Below, one piece after another: positions 12,201 to 24,489 of a stretch of 64,000 nucleotides of DNA; positions within the stretch are counted from its first letter, which is position 1, and each line of letters opens with the position of its first letter. A model generated the notes under the pieces. It had not been told where the DNA came from, ran no database searches, and saw only the letters and a program-made list of their open reading frames with translations. The DNA comes from Schistosoma mansoni (lineage: Eukaryota; Platyhelminthes; Trematoda; Strigeidida; Schistosomatidae). The translations under genes were made by a program, and so were the position numbers. The DNA is taken from positions 14,806,434 to 14,870,433 of the forward strand of contig NC_031502.1 in assembly GCF_000237925.1 (NCBI RefSeq). The letters are read 5' to 3'.

Positions 12201-14972
12201 GGTGATAACAATAAGGTGATTTAGAAATTGTGGAATATGGAAAATGTTTACTTGGATTGTAAATAGATTGGAAACTGTTCACAAAAACAAGTTAGTGACC
12301 AACTTCGATTCATGTTCTTTAATAGTGTAAAACGTCAACATATTATCATATCATACAGGGAAGTTTATGGGTACTAATATACAGACCTTGAACTATGACA
12401 CTTAAACAGAATTCTATTGGTATATCTTAAGCAAATATAATTCAAGAATGATGAGTCAAGTTGAAAACCATGCAAATTATCTGAACACTATCTACTTTTC
12501 TAACTTTAGTATTACGTAGATTCATTTCCAGAAAAGAATATATGCACGTTTTTCCAGAAGCTTAAGTACAATTAGCTATGCCAAAAGGCTAGAGCAATGG
12601 TTTGAGTATTCTCATAACTTATGTTACTGATTTATATTGTTACACTTAACGGATCAACCTTAGCAGTATAAAACTAAATATATCAAAAGATTCAGTAGAA
12701 GATGAAGGGAACAAAGATTACTAACAAAGATTGATATAAATATCCAGAAATATAGCATGCTTTCAACAAAACATCAGCATTTTCCGTGTAGATTGAATCT
12801 TATGAACTTCTATCGTATTGTGTATTTTCTTAATATTGTAAGAAATCATTTTGCATTAGTTAATAACATCATGGATAGCTTGAGGGAAAGGATTCTAAAT
12901 AGCAAATATTTACGATGACACAATTGCATGTTGATGTAAAATAGTATTATAACGTATGAACGTTACCTTAAAATTTAACTTCGGAAATGAACATGTACAT
13001 TGTAAACAAACAATTAACTGAGGAGTATCGAGTTTTAAGGGAAACTTACGTTATTTTCAAAAATATTGGAAATCGTACATGTATTATCGGTTTTTACTGT
13101 TAATTGTTGGTTGATTATTTCATTTGGATTTTCACCTAAATCGTCTAGGATATCTCCTGTGAACGTATTGTTGCTGTGTTGATTGCATAGTCTTCCCAAA
13201 CGTTCTCTCTCCTCTCTAGCCAATCGAACTCTTTCTTTTCTAGCCGCGCGTTCTTCTGCTTGTTGTCTTGTTTGTCTATCAACATCAGCATCAACCCGTG
13301 ATTGAATGTTTATCAAATCTGACTGAATATAAGCAAGAAGCCATTTCAAGCCGTCACGAATCGCTTTATCCAACTTTTGATTAGGCAGTAACAAAGCACA
13401 ACAATGCTCCTAAAAAGTATTACATTCAAATTAAGCAATCCGATTTATCATGAGAGAGTGAATATCAAAAAGTGGTATGTGTATGAAAAGTTGTACAATC
13501 TGGTGTCTATACAGAGATATGCCTGTCTGTATATTAAATCTAAATTATGGTCCCCTGTTGTAGGTCATTAACAACTTAAGTTTTATACTTATAGAAAGAT
13601 TTAGCGAGCGAACGCTTAACGTTATCAGCAGATTTATAAGGACTAATGGAACGAGCGTCATGGAAAAAGGGAGTTTGCCATGTCACATTCAATATGAGCC
13701 AGTAGGAGGCACTTCAGTTCATCAGATCCATATGTATGTATATACATAGATTTCGATTGTTAGAGTAACAGACATAACATTCTTTCTGACTAAAGTTATT
13801 AAGTAGTTGTAGCGGGATAAGCATAAAGCAAATGTGAACCATTGGAATTGTCCTATCTGCAGTTATTGTTTATATATTTTTGTACAGTTACCAAACACTT
13901 GAATTGTTGCGTCCCTATGTTTTTCTACTTGTAGGCTTTCGTTAGCCCATGAATTACTATTGGATGTGCTATTTTTCTTAATTTAATGCCAATTCATCAC
14001 CGATCTACTACCCAGGTCTCATCCACTTGTCGTGTAGTTAGACCTATATTACGATTTTTTAATTACGTTGAATGTGGTCACGATTTTTCTTAGTGAGCTA
14101 TGAATCTGAACTATGGGCTTAGAAGTTATCTACATGCTGTGTTGTGTTCCATCTTAGCTATTGGACAAGAGAGTATGGGAAGACTGCATTCTGAACAAAT
14201 AGTCGTTAAGTATCGACCTCAGCTATCGCACTATCATCGTTTTATTGGTTAGCAGAAGGTCGTTGGTACTACGTAAGCAATATCTAGGCGGAATAATCAA
14301 TAGTTGGACTAGGTCATACAACTTCTCTTCTTTAATGACGTGGCGACCACACGAGTCCCAACATAATACTGGTTTTTTCCATTATTTCAGAAGCAAATTA
14401 GAAACGAGATTTACATTTACATAAAATGATCAAATAAAAACTTACCAGGCGACAAGGGCATTTATATTCATTGACGAGATCATCCAGTTGGAGTGCTGCT
14501 ATCAGCTCCGACTCATCTAACGCACCTTTAATATCTCTCTTGTTTGCTAGTCTAAAGTGATAAGCACGATCCGTTACCTTGTGTAACCATCTCACAACTT
14601 ACAAAAGAATCGGCTTACCGGATATACAAGGATGAGAAAGAACATTAACTAATACTTCGTGACATTCTTCTAATCTCTCTGGTGTACTTGAATCAATCAC
14701 GAATATAACACCATAGACTTCAGCAAAATATGTTTCCCAAATATCACGTATTGTACGACCACCACCCAAATCATAAAGGTTGATATTAAAGCTATCGATA
14801 GCAAATTCAATACGATCAAAGCCAATAGTTGGAGCAACTAAGTCACTGGAGACTTAGATATAAATGTAAATAAAATTTTTGGATACGTGATCACAACATA
14901 CCACCCTTTATGCTGAGAGATATTGTTGTCTTTCCAGAATTATCTAATCCCAGGATAACAAGAAATATTTCT
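6269..14972 (-). CDS. ARL13B: ADP-ribosylation factor-like protein 13B (cilium GTPase)
   Basis: ARL13B is an atypical Arf-family GTPase of the ciliary membrane, an exchange factor for ARL3 needed for protein traffic in cilia. Exons on the minus strand are 14972-14902, 14852-14603, 14551-14446, 13409-13050, 8114-7545 and 6547-6269 (stop at 6269-6271); all phases match. Visible: P-loop GLDNSGKT; switch I Thr in VAPTIGF; DLGGG at G3, where ordinary Arfs have the catalytic Gln (a gap typical of ARL13); NKRD at G4; CPCRLEHCC near G5. A charged coiled coil rich in Arg and Glu follows in exon 4 (about 13330-13180), then a long polar tail. The first two introns are only 49 and 51 nt; the intron 8115-13049 is 4.9 kb and carries two retroelement remnants. 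The extreme N terminus is not certain: ATG at 15169 followed by a GTATGT donor at 15155 is in phase but codes only five residues. No RVxP ciliary motif was seen in the tail. Confidence 0.93.
6997..7290 (-). CDS. Hypothetical secreted-type exon nested in ARL13B intron
   Basis: A 97-codon frame lies wholly in the ARL13B intron 6548-7544, same strand. It opens with ATG and a hydrophobic stretch (MFSLIHLVLFTCIFALLF) that looks like a signal peptide, then polar sequence. A weak donor-like GTAAAT occurs about 45 codons in, so the first part could be the leader exon of a small secreted gene, as in fluke micro-exon genes. No family motif is visible, codon use is not informative, and chance open frame in AT-rich intron is equally likely. 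Confidence 0.15.
   Translation of the reverse strand: MFSLIHLVLFTCIFALLFRTAIDQSLVGILSTITDECHNFSNSVNCYCYYHSHVTSNVYFEQLVYNLLKGMFVSEGVYVQLFHFELESNILLQNKQM
8115..10029. other. ARL13B intron, first part, no element seen
   Basis: AT-rich intron sequence between ARL13B exons 5 and 4. I see no exon, RNA gene or clear repeat. The next 1.5 kb of the same intron holds a LINE and a Penelope-like remnant, and 11561-13049 is again plain. Confidence 0.5.
10030..10760 (-). mobile_element. LINE remnant, endonuclease fused to 3' end
   Basis: On the minus strand, 10760-10605 codes an endonuclease-like piece (SSDEVKNGFYGKLSYFLQ, then VLIVVGNFNP, the GDFN-type motif). It runs directly into the region after the reverse transcriptase (GRVYCAAVHS, then the histidine-rich HMLR-type tail and LLGWGP) down to about 10030. 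The same 3' tail occurs on the plus strand at 53990-54465, so both belong to one family, most likely RTE-like. The entire polymerase core is missing, and several stops and frameshifts show age. It sits in the 4.9-kb ARL13B intron, same strand as the gene. Confidence 0.65.
10950..11560 (-). mobile_element. Penelope-like element reverse-transcriptase remnant
   Basis: Minus-strand translation shows LPEIHKTDISLHPILSG (family form: GLPKIHK...LRPIVS) near 11545-11495, and YIDDIIVVCEKIDDN, the YxDD motif of Penelope-type reverse transcriptases, near 11125-11080, followed by SQFSFLNML (family LPFLD). The order and spacing fit a Penelope-like element rather than a LINE or LTR element. Frame changes separate the pieces, so it is dead. 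No GIY-YIG endonuclease was recognised downstream. It matters because Penelope-like elements elsewhere carry hammerhead ribozymes in their terminal repeats, and hammerhead-bearing repeats occur further along this window. Confidence 0.6.
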
Positions 14973-17900
14973 CTATATTCAGAATTAAAAAAAATCGAAC
15001 TGTTATCAAAACTCTAACTGCTTATAGTATGAAATATCTTGGTAAATGGGATATTACTCGTATCTAGCTATTACCTAATCTGATACTACTAGGTGTGAAT
15101 CATTAGAAAATGTACTCACTGGTGAACTACAAATAAAATATGTAGAGATACATACTGAAAAGCATTCATGAATCTAGAAGGAGTACAATTTATATAAATA
15201 AACTACGCCCACAAAAATAAGCAATGTTATTAATACAATTAATAACGGCAAATTTAATGGTCAGATTTATGGTGAAAAAAATAGATTGCAGAGTTGTGAT
15301 AGGAGTTGATACAGCACTATCATTTAATGTTAGGTGCAAAATTTTTGAAGGCTACATGTGTTAAAAATAAACATAAAACCGAGGTTGGATACTTTATTTG
15401 GTTAGAATTATATGTAGAAATATAAGAAGCCTTATAATTATAGGAAATTGATTGTCTCGACGTCATACATTAATCATATTAATTTAAAAAGTGTTTCAGG
15501 TTTTATGGTTACTAACAGGTTCTTCTCTGCCTAGTTATTAATAATACCTTCAGTGTTTATCCTTGGAATACGCATTGAAGTTGTTATTTAATAAAAATTG
15601 AATATAAGCAAAGTTCACTACTAGCTACGAACAGGAGTGTGTCTAGTATTTATACAAACCCACTTGCTATCGCTACTAGGCAAAAACAAATATTGAGGCA
15701 AGGTGAATAAAGTATACTTCTCGAGAATTATGTCAAAAAGAGAAATACTTGCATTTAATTGCTAAGTTCGTCAGCTATGCAGAGTATTTTAGTGTTCAAA
15801 ACATTTCCATTATAAAGTGTAAACTGCATCAGCGACTGAAACGCTGTAATATTGTTTCTCTCAGAAAAGAAATATGGTTGTAGGATGAAACATGATTTGG
15901 TACAAAAATCATGGAACTTCGTTTAAGAATATCATGAGTAGGCGGTTAATATGGGAATACCATGGAAAATATGAGGCATGTCGTGCAATCTAATTTATCT
16001 GCTGTTGTGTTTTGACCAGCAAACTACTACTATAATAGACAATTAGTGTGTATCGATGATGGTTACAAAATAAGTAGTTTATAAAGACGGCAGACTTAAA
16101 TATTCACAATGACTTATATATATAAAAGCCCTGATTAAATAGCTTTGTGAACAGTCTACTACAAAACCTCTATAAAACAATATATGAAATTTTACATGAG
16201 CTTTAATTATATTTTTTGTATATAGATTATTCTTTTTTGCTATATAAAACGATTCATCTTTGCTGGGTAGTCATGTGTAAGACTATATTAACTTAATCGG
16301 TCGATCGCAATCGACACAATCAATATCATTATTTTTCGGTGATAACAATATAAATAATTATAAAAAGACACTGTACCAGAAGAGAGCAGATCGTGAACAA
16401 AACCGACCAGAAATGGGCTAATCTGAACTTATTTTAGAAAAACATTGGAATGCATACTTATATTTTAGGAAATAACGTTTAAAATAGAACTTATTCAGCT
16501 GTCTAAATAACTCGGAAAACTTGGCTGTGCGAATTTCCTAGCATTGGGCATAAAAACGAAAAACAAAATAGCTGCACGCTACAACCCACTAGTAATATAC
16601 TGTGCACGACTGCAGTTATTTCATACATATGACGTTATTGATATTCACGACTGAGTTAGTAATTATTGTTCTCATCACTAAACGATGGATGTCACAACCT
16701 AAATTATCAGTATTTTGGTATTCTGGATGTCCACCTCGCTTAATTTACTGTGTTCATGAAGCTCATTGATAAGCATATCTCCTCAATTCCGGTATATCTT
16801 TGATGGAAATCGATAGCTATTATTACACGTAATATTCAAAAAAGACCTTAACTACATATAAAGTGACGATTCTTTGAGTTAATAAAGAGGTTCGCTTGAT
16901 TGGTAAATAGCAAGCATCATTGGTACGTGAAGTCTGTTCTTCTAAAAAGCCCTGTAACCATACTTTAAATTGTTTTTTTCCTATTCGAAAAGGAATTCTT
17001 ACAGAATGAAGCGAATAACAAATGGCTGCTTCTATAAACTTAAATTAACTAGGAATGTTATCATTCGCAAAACATAGCAAATGAGTTTTGTCTCATTACT
17101 TACTCTTCAAATGCATGTAAACCAATAAGTTTAATTATTTCAAACATTAACAAAAATGAGAGCTTCGCAATTAGACCATCGAGCCAATGGGACACCAAAC
17201 CACTAAACCATCTTCTTGAACTGTAAGAACATCATTTTAAACTAACTTATTTTGTTGTTTCACAATACAACATCCTTAGAAAGTGAAGAAATAATTTATG
17301 TCAGTGGTGAGTATATTTCGGAAGATAAATCTTGTGATGAGGTTATATTCGAAGTTTGATAGATTTTACGATTGGTGTGAGCTCTAGAATATTGGAGAAT
17401 ATAGGATTACTACTCAGTTTAACTGATATTTATTAAAAGCATGTTAAGAATGAGAAAGGAACAACTATTTTGAGGTACACCCATCAAATTTTACTCATAA
17501 TTAAATGAATAGTGAAAAGTCTAATTGTTTGCAGTTTATTTATGATGCCAAAAGATCTTAATGTTAACCACCGACTCGTTTTCAATTGAAAGGTCACTAT
17601 CATATCTTCGAATTGCTACAAGCTTCAGAAATTGTTATAAGATAGAAACAGTTTATAGATACACTGCATATTAAAAGCAATAAATAAACAATTCATTTCT
17701 TAAACCCCTAAGTATGTTGATATTTTGAAGTAAATAAATGTACTGCTATGTGTGTAGCTAAGGGGAAAGAAGAGAAATAGAGTGAATTTATCATATTCCG
17801 GAGGCTAAGTCGTTTTGATTTCTTTAGGTAACAGGTTGTTTTTCTTCTGCTGTACAGTAGGATTTATGGGTAAGGCCAATTGTCATTTGATTGGAAGGGT

Positions 17901-20900
17901 CGAGCCACACTGAAAAACTACAGCACTGAGCCAGTGGGGGGAGGAGTAATCGTAAAAAGTTATTATTCAAGCACAACTTTTGAATAAATCATGTCCTTAA
18001 TTTTTAGTAACAAAACTGAAAAAGACTTACTTTGAACCATTTTACAAAAGCTGGTTATCTCAACTTTTAAATCTTGGCATATTTTATCCGAAGAATTTAT
18101 TAGACCACAGACACCCTGTAAATGTGGTAGGTTCTTTTATGAAAGGAAGTATCAAACTAGCATATGACCTGAAGTATCAATCAGTCAGTTGTACGCAACA
18201 TACAGTTTGGCACGAAATGCGCATCGGTTCAAGTTAGCACACCGAATAACCACAGAGAGAAGAAACTATCAGGGAAAATTCCACAATGGCGGATGCAGTA
18301 ACAGTATTAGCAGAGGCAGAAATTAGGCATGGACAGAGAGACTTAGGAAGAAAAAAATGAATTATAGGGGTCCAAAGAAGCACAGGAATATTCTACAACT
18401 GAAGATCTAAGAAAAAAAAGTGGATGCGACTGTACCATCAGAACCGATTATGAGCCATGTCACTCAGCGTCCTATGAAAGTAACTCGGTGAAACATTCAG
18501 AAGCTATACATGTATGTACAAGATAAAGCATTACAAATTCCACCTAACTTGACATTTTAAGGAAAACTTTGATATAAGCAAGTGATGTGGGAATAATTAT
18601 TCGGTGTGCAATCGCGTTTGTACACCGAGACACGCAAAACGTTTGTCTCTGAGGCTTCTCCATAAAAGTTCATATTAAAATATCTCCTGAATTCACTGGT
18701 CATATAGACAGCGAAAAAGAGATACTGATTAAGACACCTATAGATCAAGTATACCATTTAGTCGTTTGGAGACTTTAAACTAGTTTACTGTTGTTAACCA
18801 CCCATTAAAATATTAGTGTACCGAATGTTTTAATTATAGGAATCTTCTAAAGAAAAAAGACGTACTTATTGGTCTATTTTTTTAATAATCCAGGTTTAAA
18901 ATGCTTTAACGCCACATATACGAGTATTGATCTCACAGAATCGGTACTTTTTAATATAATTCTGCTAAAAATATCGACAAAAATATCTCCTTGTATTTAT
19001 GCGATCATTCTCCGTTATTTAATAACATGCCGATAAGTTAACAAAGTACATAACCTGTAATCTAGCTTAAGGTTTTTAAGGTATGTGGAAAAAAAGAGCT
19101 TGAAAAACGCTTTCTCAGATAATTTTGACCGATCTGGCAGACATAATACCAGAGTAAAACATTTTTTAGAAACATGGAAAAGAATAACCATTTACCCACA
19201 AAATTAAATAAGTTAGTGAATTTAGGGTCGAAATTTCATCAATCAATGTGCCGGGGATCCCTTTTGTGAGATCAAGTAAAAAACAGTTGATAAAACGCCA
19301 ATATCTGACAATAATCAATAAAGTTTACTTTGGAGCAGAGATGCTACGTTTTTTTTTGAAGGATACTAAATAACTGATTTCAACCAGTTCACAGGTTTTC
19401 ATGCCTTGTAGTAGTTTTAAGACCGGAGAAGCGATGTGAAACGGTGAGCATTTTATGGGACAAAGTAGCCGTATTGTCATATTGTGGCAACCTTATGTAT
19501 GGCTATCAAAAACCTATGCTTCTTAATGTGTCACGGTACAAATCTGAAATACTTGATCGATATAATTTTAGTCGCAAGATATTACAGTATGCCCATTTGT
19601 AGGTCCCCATAAGTCCTTGAAATTTAAGAACCTGTTCTCAGATTTATGTCCTCAAAACTAATGACTACATGTTGTGAGTTCCGGATAAATACTTTTCAGA
19701 GGTGTTTACAAGTAAGAAATAAATTGGATAGATAATTGCTGGATAACGTTTGACGAGTGATGACATATCTGTTTGCGTATTTCCTTTGACCTCTTAAGTG
19801 ATAAAATATCTGTGTAATATCATGGAAGAGGCTTTGTATTCCCTAAATCTGCTCATCGAATGGTGATTCGAACTTTACACAAAAGTAACACCAAAAATAC
19901 TGTAAATAGAGGTCTAATAAGACTCCTTTCATTACACTAAGTTTATAAGCACTATATTTTGTAAATAGACTTAGGTGTCAAAGACTTAAAAGGCCTAAAA
20001 TTCATAAAATGCAAGCAGCTCAACAAATAAACTACGTCGACACCTATTACTAATTGAAAGAATTCCATAAGGAAATTCTGAAGTATGATTATAGAATTCA
20101 ACAAAGTCAGAAGACATTAGGATTGAGTGAAGACTTATTACAGCTTCAAACACCAGTGAAAACATTCTATTTTTAAAAATGATAGTATGAATAAAATAAA
20201 GCAATTTAAAATTACATTGATTCCGCGCAACAATGACTATTGTAAGGGTGTGATCTTTAGAAAATGTATACAGTTACATAAAGTTTGCAGTAAATATTAA
20301 TTCACTTCTGTCAACGGATCGACCTTTCAGAAATACAGATAAAGAGTTGTAATTCATCGAAAACAACGTGTAGTAAGTATCAGTCAACTTTATTCCTATC
20401 TCGACAACTAAAAGTGATATCAAAACGAATACATATCCCAATGTACTGAAAAAAATCACATACTTGTTACTATTTTGCTTACGTCTTACAAACGGAAAAC
20501 ACGGAGACATGCTAATACATCCCCAAAAAGGGAGAAAAACGAACTTTGGGCGATTCAAATAAGCTGCATTATTAATAACGTCAAAAGAGATCAGGTGGTG
20601 TGGTTGATGAACATTCAGTCACGAACTAAAGTAGAACGTATTGTGACCAGAGTAGGAGGGTCTGTGCTGGAAAAATACAATGAATCCTAGAAAGATCATT
20701 TACCTTGTGTATCTACACTAGCGTAATGTGAAACCAAGTAAGATAGATGAGATTGAGACAAGGTTAATCTCCTGACTAGATGCTTCCAAATCCTGTGCTT
20801 ATTCAGGACCTAACTAACTGCAATCGCCTGAATGTAACACTGGAGTACTACGAAGTAGCGGCACGTTGTTATTTATGAAAAATGTCAAGGTAACATGCAT

Positions 20901-22108
20901 TAAAACAAACGCCATCCTAAATACAATCTATGTCAGTGTAAGCCTTGACTAGGAATGACCAGCATTGGAGTATACAAAGTGCATATTTATTATGACACCG
21001 GTGTTCTGTTATTCGACACAATCAAATTTCAGTTATTATTACGCTGAATATAATGACAACTTGACACTGCAGGATTTTTATCGTTGGGGTTCAGATGCAC
21101 TGACATAAAATCAACTCTGCAAATAACGAATCTTCAAATATTCAGGACTAAAAATGAAGCTATTTGGACTTTTCATCTGTGTTTATAATATCAAGGTGAA
21201 AGTGTCATGTCGCTAGATCATTTTACTGTTAGCGGTTTCCATACATTTCAAGCTTTATTGTCGTGTTAGACAGATTATATCTGTTTTTCAAGTTCTTTCG
21301 TCTGTCTTTTATTTCCCCAGGCGAGCATTCTGTTTATTAAATCTAATTCCGTAAAGTTTCTAATAACTGAATGTGTGATGTCAGATAACTTTTTTGTCAC
21401 TGAAAGTGGAACGGTCACAAACAAAAATCACTGTCGGACGATTTGTAGTGGCTATAAACCTCCAAAGCTAGTGAGACACAGATTAATTTGATTTCGTAGG
21501 CACTGTGTTCTATATTCTGGTTCGCATATATGTTATGTCCAAGCCATATTTTTCAGAACGGTCATCGTTGGATCATAAAAACTGAGAACATAGAATTACC
21601 AAAATACGTTTCCTCTACCGGTGAAACTCCCATATTAACGCAGGTTTTCTTTAGATCTACAAGATGAGAAGTAATATACTAATCATTCAGCGCCTAAGTT
21701 TTTACGATGCAGGACTCGTTTCTGAGTCTCTATAAAGCAAAAGTTCACAAACATTGACAACGGTCGATCAGATAACAGTTCATTGTTTCGTGCTGACTTC
21801 GCGCAACATGTGGCTTCAAAAGATATTCGTGGTTGAACAACACTGTAATCTGAAATGTCCTTGATTCGAGGAACCCAAAGCCACATTAACAAGACGTCAG
21901 GAATGAAATGAGAATATATATTTGCAAAATGGTCGCTACTACTAGGTGTATATGCTGTAAGGTGACTGGTTATCGTATGAGGTTCCGGACATAAAGTAAC
22001 CGGACGAGATCTGGTTCAGATGGTTGTCTGAGCGTCTCTTGCCTAGAGGTAAATAAATCCTTCAAATAAATAGCTCTATAAGTCTTCGACATTCGATGCT
22101 AACCGCAA
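14973..22108. other. Long stretch without recognisable genes
   Basis: Seven kilobases upstream of ARL13B. It should contain the ARL13B promoter and 5' end; the only candidate seen is ATG 15169 with a donor at 15155. Open frames here are short and show no family motif. The segment 18190-18480 has purine-rich text resembling a dispersed repeat, but I cannot name it. No tRNA or rRNA gene was seen. Confidence 0.5.
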
Positions 22109-22153
22109 GACTTATTTAGGTCACAAGCTGAATGCTTGTGACTTAAATAAGTC
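22109..22153. repeat. 20-bp inverted repeat at LINE 5' edge
   Basis: Left arm 22109-22128 (GACTTATTTAGGTCACAAGC) and right arm 22134-22153 pair with one mismatch around a 5-nt loop. It ends exactly where the truncated CR1-like LINE begins. It may be an inversion artefact of target-primed reverse transcription or part of the target site. Confidence 0.7.
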
Positions 22154-22154
22154 C

Positions 22155-23893
22155 TTTATACGTCAGTCATCTGATATCATGCTCCCTATATCCAAGGGTC
22201 TGAAGAATAATTGTGTTTCCAGTTTCACTGAAAATGATGTCCGAAAATGTCTCCAGTCACTTAATTCATCCCAATGTTTAGGACCTGATGGTATCCCAAA
22301 CCTCCTTTTTAAAAAATGTGCTGATGTTTTATGTTATCCATTAACGAATATCTTTAACAGATCCTTCTCACCTAATATCTTACCGAAAATGTGGAGAAAG
22401 ATAAAGATAGTCCCTATACCAAAGAAAGCTTCTGGTGATAAAAATGCGAAACTTAGACCCATTGCAATAACTTCACCTTTCCTTAAAATAATGGAAAAAT
22501 TACTGATACAACCACTTCAACCTGCAATAAAAAAGCACTGTGATCCATATCAGTTTGCTTACAAATGCAAAAGAAGCACATTAGATGCCGTTGCTGTTCT
22601 GCATCACAATATAGTGTTCGGGTTGGAAAAGGGTAAGAAGTATGCTAGATGCGCTTTCCTGGACTTTACTTCTGCTTTTGATTCTATTCCAAGACACCTC
22701 TTGCTTAACAAGCTGATTCGCATCGACACTGACAGCTGGATAACCAATTGGCTATGTTCCTACCTTTCTGGAAGAGAACAGTACACTGTATTTGAAGGAA
22801 AGTGTTCAACATCTCTACTGTCTAATGTAGGTGTGCCACAAGGAGCTGTTCTTTCAACTTTGTTCTTCTCTTTTTTTCTGCATGATCTGCCATCTTCCAC
22901 AGAAAACACTTTTGTAAAATATGCAGACGACCTCACTGTATGTATGCCTATTTTTACCTCCTTACATCCCATAGAAATAAATGAGTTTTTATCTCGTATT
23001 GAAAGGTGGTCTGTTGGTAATGGTCTCTTACTCAATCCATCTAAATGTCAAGCTGTTAATTTTAGCTTGGGACATGGACAGAACCTACACTCTATTTTGG
23101 GATCCCATAATGCTTGTGCCATTGGAGACTCCTTAATAAACAAAGTGTCGAAGGTCAAATATCTTGGTGTCATTTTTTCCTCTGGTCTTTCTTGGTCTTT
23201 TCATGTTTTACTGTTATCGAAAAAAGTTTACCGTTTGACATACTACATAAAGAGGCTGCATGCTTTTGGGATTACCCACCATTTACTCTTACAATTTGTA
23301 AATTCCTGCATATTACCTATTATTCTATATTGTTCTCCATTATTCTTTCCCGGGCTTTTGAGAAAAGACTTTGCTGTTTTGCGTAGAGTGCTGAAGGCGG
23401 TTTGTAAGGTATGTGGTGAATCTTTCGAAGTCATTATTAATATGCTTGTGGATAGACATCTTCAGTTTTGCAAACTCTTGGCAGGTGTTATCTTATCAGA
23501 TACTAACCATCCGCTTCATTCATATCTTTCTCCTTGTATATCTCCTGGTAGAATGAGAAGTAAATGCATTAAAATCCATACACGCAAGCAAGTCTATAAA
23601 AGTTCTGTAATACCTTGCTTAGCAAATTTACTTTGCGACGAACAGGCTGTTAGAGTTGACCTAGTAAATAACCTGTCTTCTTAAGCATGTTTCAAATTTG
23701 ATAATTTGTATAAACTCAGTTTTTCTTAAACCTTTTTCATCCCTTTTCTGTTTTTTTTTTTGTTTTTCTTGGGTTGTTTTTTGTTTTTTTTTGGTAAAAA
23801 ACTTGTTGAAATAACTCGTGCTGAGATTTCTATATTGTATCAGATTATAATATTGAATAAAGCCATTAATAATAATAATAATTATTATTATTA
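22155..23893 (+). mobile_element. CR1-like LINE, 5' truncated, young
   Basis: A non-LTR retrotransposon lacking its first open frame and endonuclease. It keeps a complete reverse-transcriptase and 3' part, a 3' untranslated region with AATAAA at 23856-23861, and a terminal ATT/AAT microsatellite (about 23868-23893) in place of a long poly(A), as CR1-type elements often have. The coding frame is uninterrupted, unlike every other LINE in the window, so insertion is recent. The element lies head to tail with a Boudicca-type LTR fragment. Confidence 0.85.
22179..23684 (+). CDS. CR1-like LINE ORF2 fragment, reverse transcriptase
   Basis: 501 codons open to a TAA stop. The amino end (LNSSQCLGPDGIPNLLFKKC) is the finger region just before the polymerase. 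Then come RPIAITSPFLKIMEKL, motif A CAFLDFTSAFDSIP, motif B GVPQGAVLSTLFF, motif C FVKYADDLTV with the two catalytic Asp, and KVKYLGV. The carboxy part is Cys- and Leu-rich with no RNase H. The apparent start Met is not the family start: the frame is open upstream and the copy is truncated. CR1-group placement rests on the RPIAITSPFLK and KYADD text; SR1/Perere-type schistosome elements are the nearest named relatives I can suggest. Confidence 0.88.
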   Translation: MLPISKGLKNNCVSSFTENDVRKCLQSLNSSQCLGPDGIPNLLFKKCADVLCYPLTNIFNRSFSPNILPKMWRKIKIVPIPKKASGDKNAKLRPIAITSPFLKIMEKLLIQPLQPAIKKHCDPYQFAYKCKRSTLDAVAVLHHNIVFGLEKGKKYARCAFLDFTSAFDSIPRHLLLNKLIRIDTDSWITNWLCSYLSGREQYTVFEGKCSTSLLSNVGVPQGAVLSTLFFSFFLHDLPSSTENTFVKYADDLTVCMPIFTSLHPIEINEFLSRIERWSVGNGLLLNPSKCQAVNFSLGHGQNLHSILGSHNACAIGDSLINKVSKVKYLGVIFSSGLSWSFHVLLLSKKVYRLTYYIKRLHAFGITHHLLLQFVNSCILPIILYCSPLFFPGLLRKDFAVLRRVLKAVCKVCGESFEVIINMLVDRHLQFCKLLAGVILSDTNHPLHSYLSPCISPGRMRSKCIKIHTRKQVYKSSVIPCLANLLCDEQAVRVDLVNNLSS

Positions 23894-24125
23894 ATGTACT
23901 CGGTCACACATCCGCACCAGATCATGATCGGGTACGCCGTGCTGCACATGTTCTGCGACCGCTAGCCAGCTTGTATCCATCACTTTCGATATATCTATAG
24001 CATATCAAATATATCTTCGAAACTCTTCGCCTCTCACTTTTGATTTCACTGGGTTGCACATTATGATATAAAAACGGTGTTGCTGGTTAAGGTGTTGCCA
24101 AACTCCGAATACTTGTGGCATCTTT
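23894..24125 (+). mobile_element. Boudicca-type LTR fragment (fossil)
   Basis: Read on the minus strand, this matches the LTR of the Boudicca-like fossil at 56941: the shared strings include CCAGTGAAATCAAAAGT, AAGATATATTTGAT and GATCTGGTGCGGATG. It is therefore a solo or broken LTR lying opposite to the elements on its right. The CR1-like LINE abuts one end and the Ty3/gypsy element at 24131 the other. It is clearly diverged, so older than its neighbours. Confidence 0.7.
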
Positions 24126-24130
24126 AGACC

Positions 24131-24489
24131 TGTAGTAGGCGTCGAGTCGAGGATGGACTATGATCACTACTACAATACGATTACGTGCCCAGAAACGACT
24201 TGATTCCTTTGATAACTCGCAAACCAGAAGGCTCTAATTAGTCCAGATAAAGTATATTTATTGATCTCGTGGTATCGAAAGAATACCGAGACGTGCCAAC
24301 GAGTACAGGCAAAATAGGCAGAGCGTAAGAATATTCGAACCGAACAAGGCGGATAGCGGAACAAGAAGTGAGTCTGATACAGTTAAACAAGTACAGTAAA
24401 ACAATAGCTGGTACAATTGTATACAATAATAATAATAATTGTTTCTATTATTCCAATCGTGTTCTTATCGAGACAGGCCGGTCACTACA
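24131..24489 (-). repeat. LTR of the 24131-30035 element
   Basis: 359 bp, starting TGTAGTAGG and ending CACTACA on the plus strand, with a short AAT microsatellite inside. It is the downstream (3') LTR for a minus-strand element and is nearly identical to the copy at 29677-30035. Confidence 0.95.

Noticed and set aside
15156-15169. Five-codon first exon of ARL13B
   Set aside because: Phase and donor fit, but it is too short and lacks the family N terminus; kept only as a candidate.
17150-17235. tRNA-like text on the minus strand
   Set aside because: No B box and no cloverleaf; at most a decayed SINE end.
18190-18480. Repeat-like purine-rich block
   Set aside because: Looks like dispersed repeat text, but no second copy, boundary or motif in the window supports an annotation.
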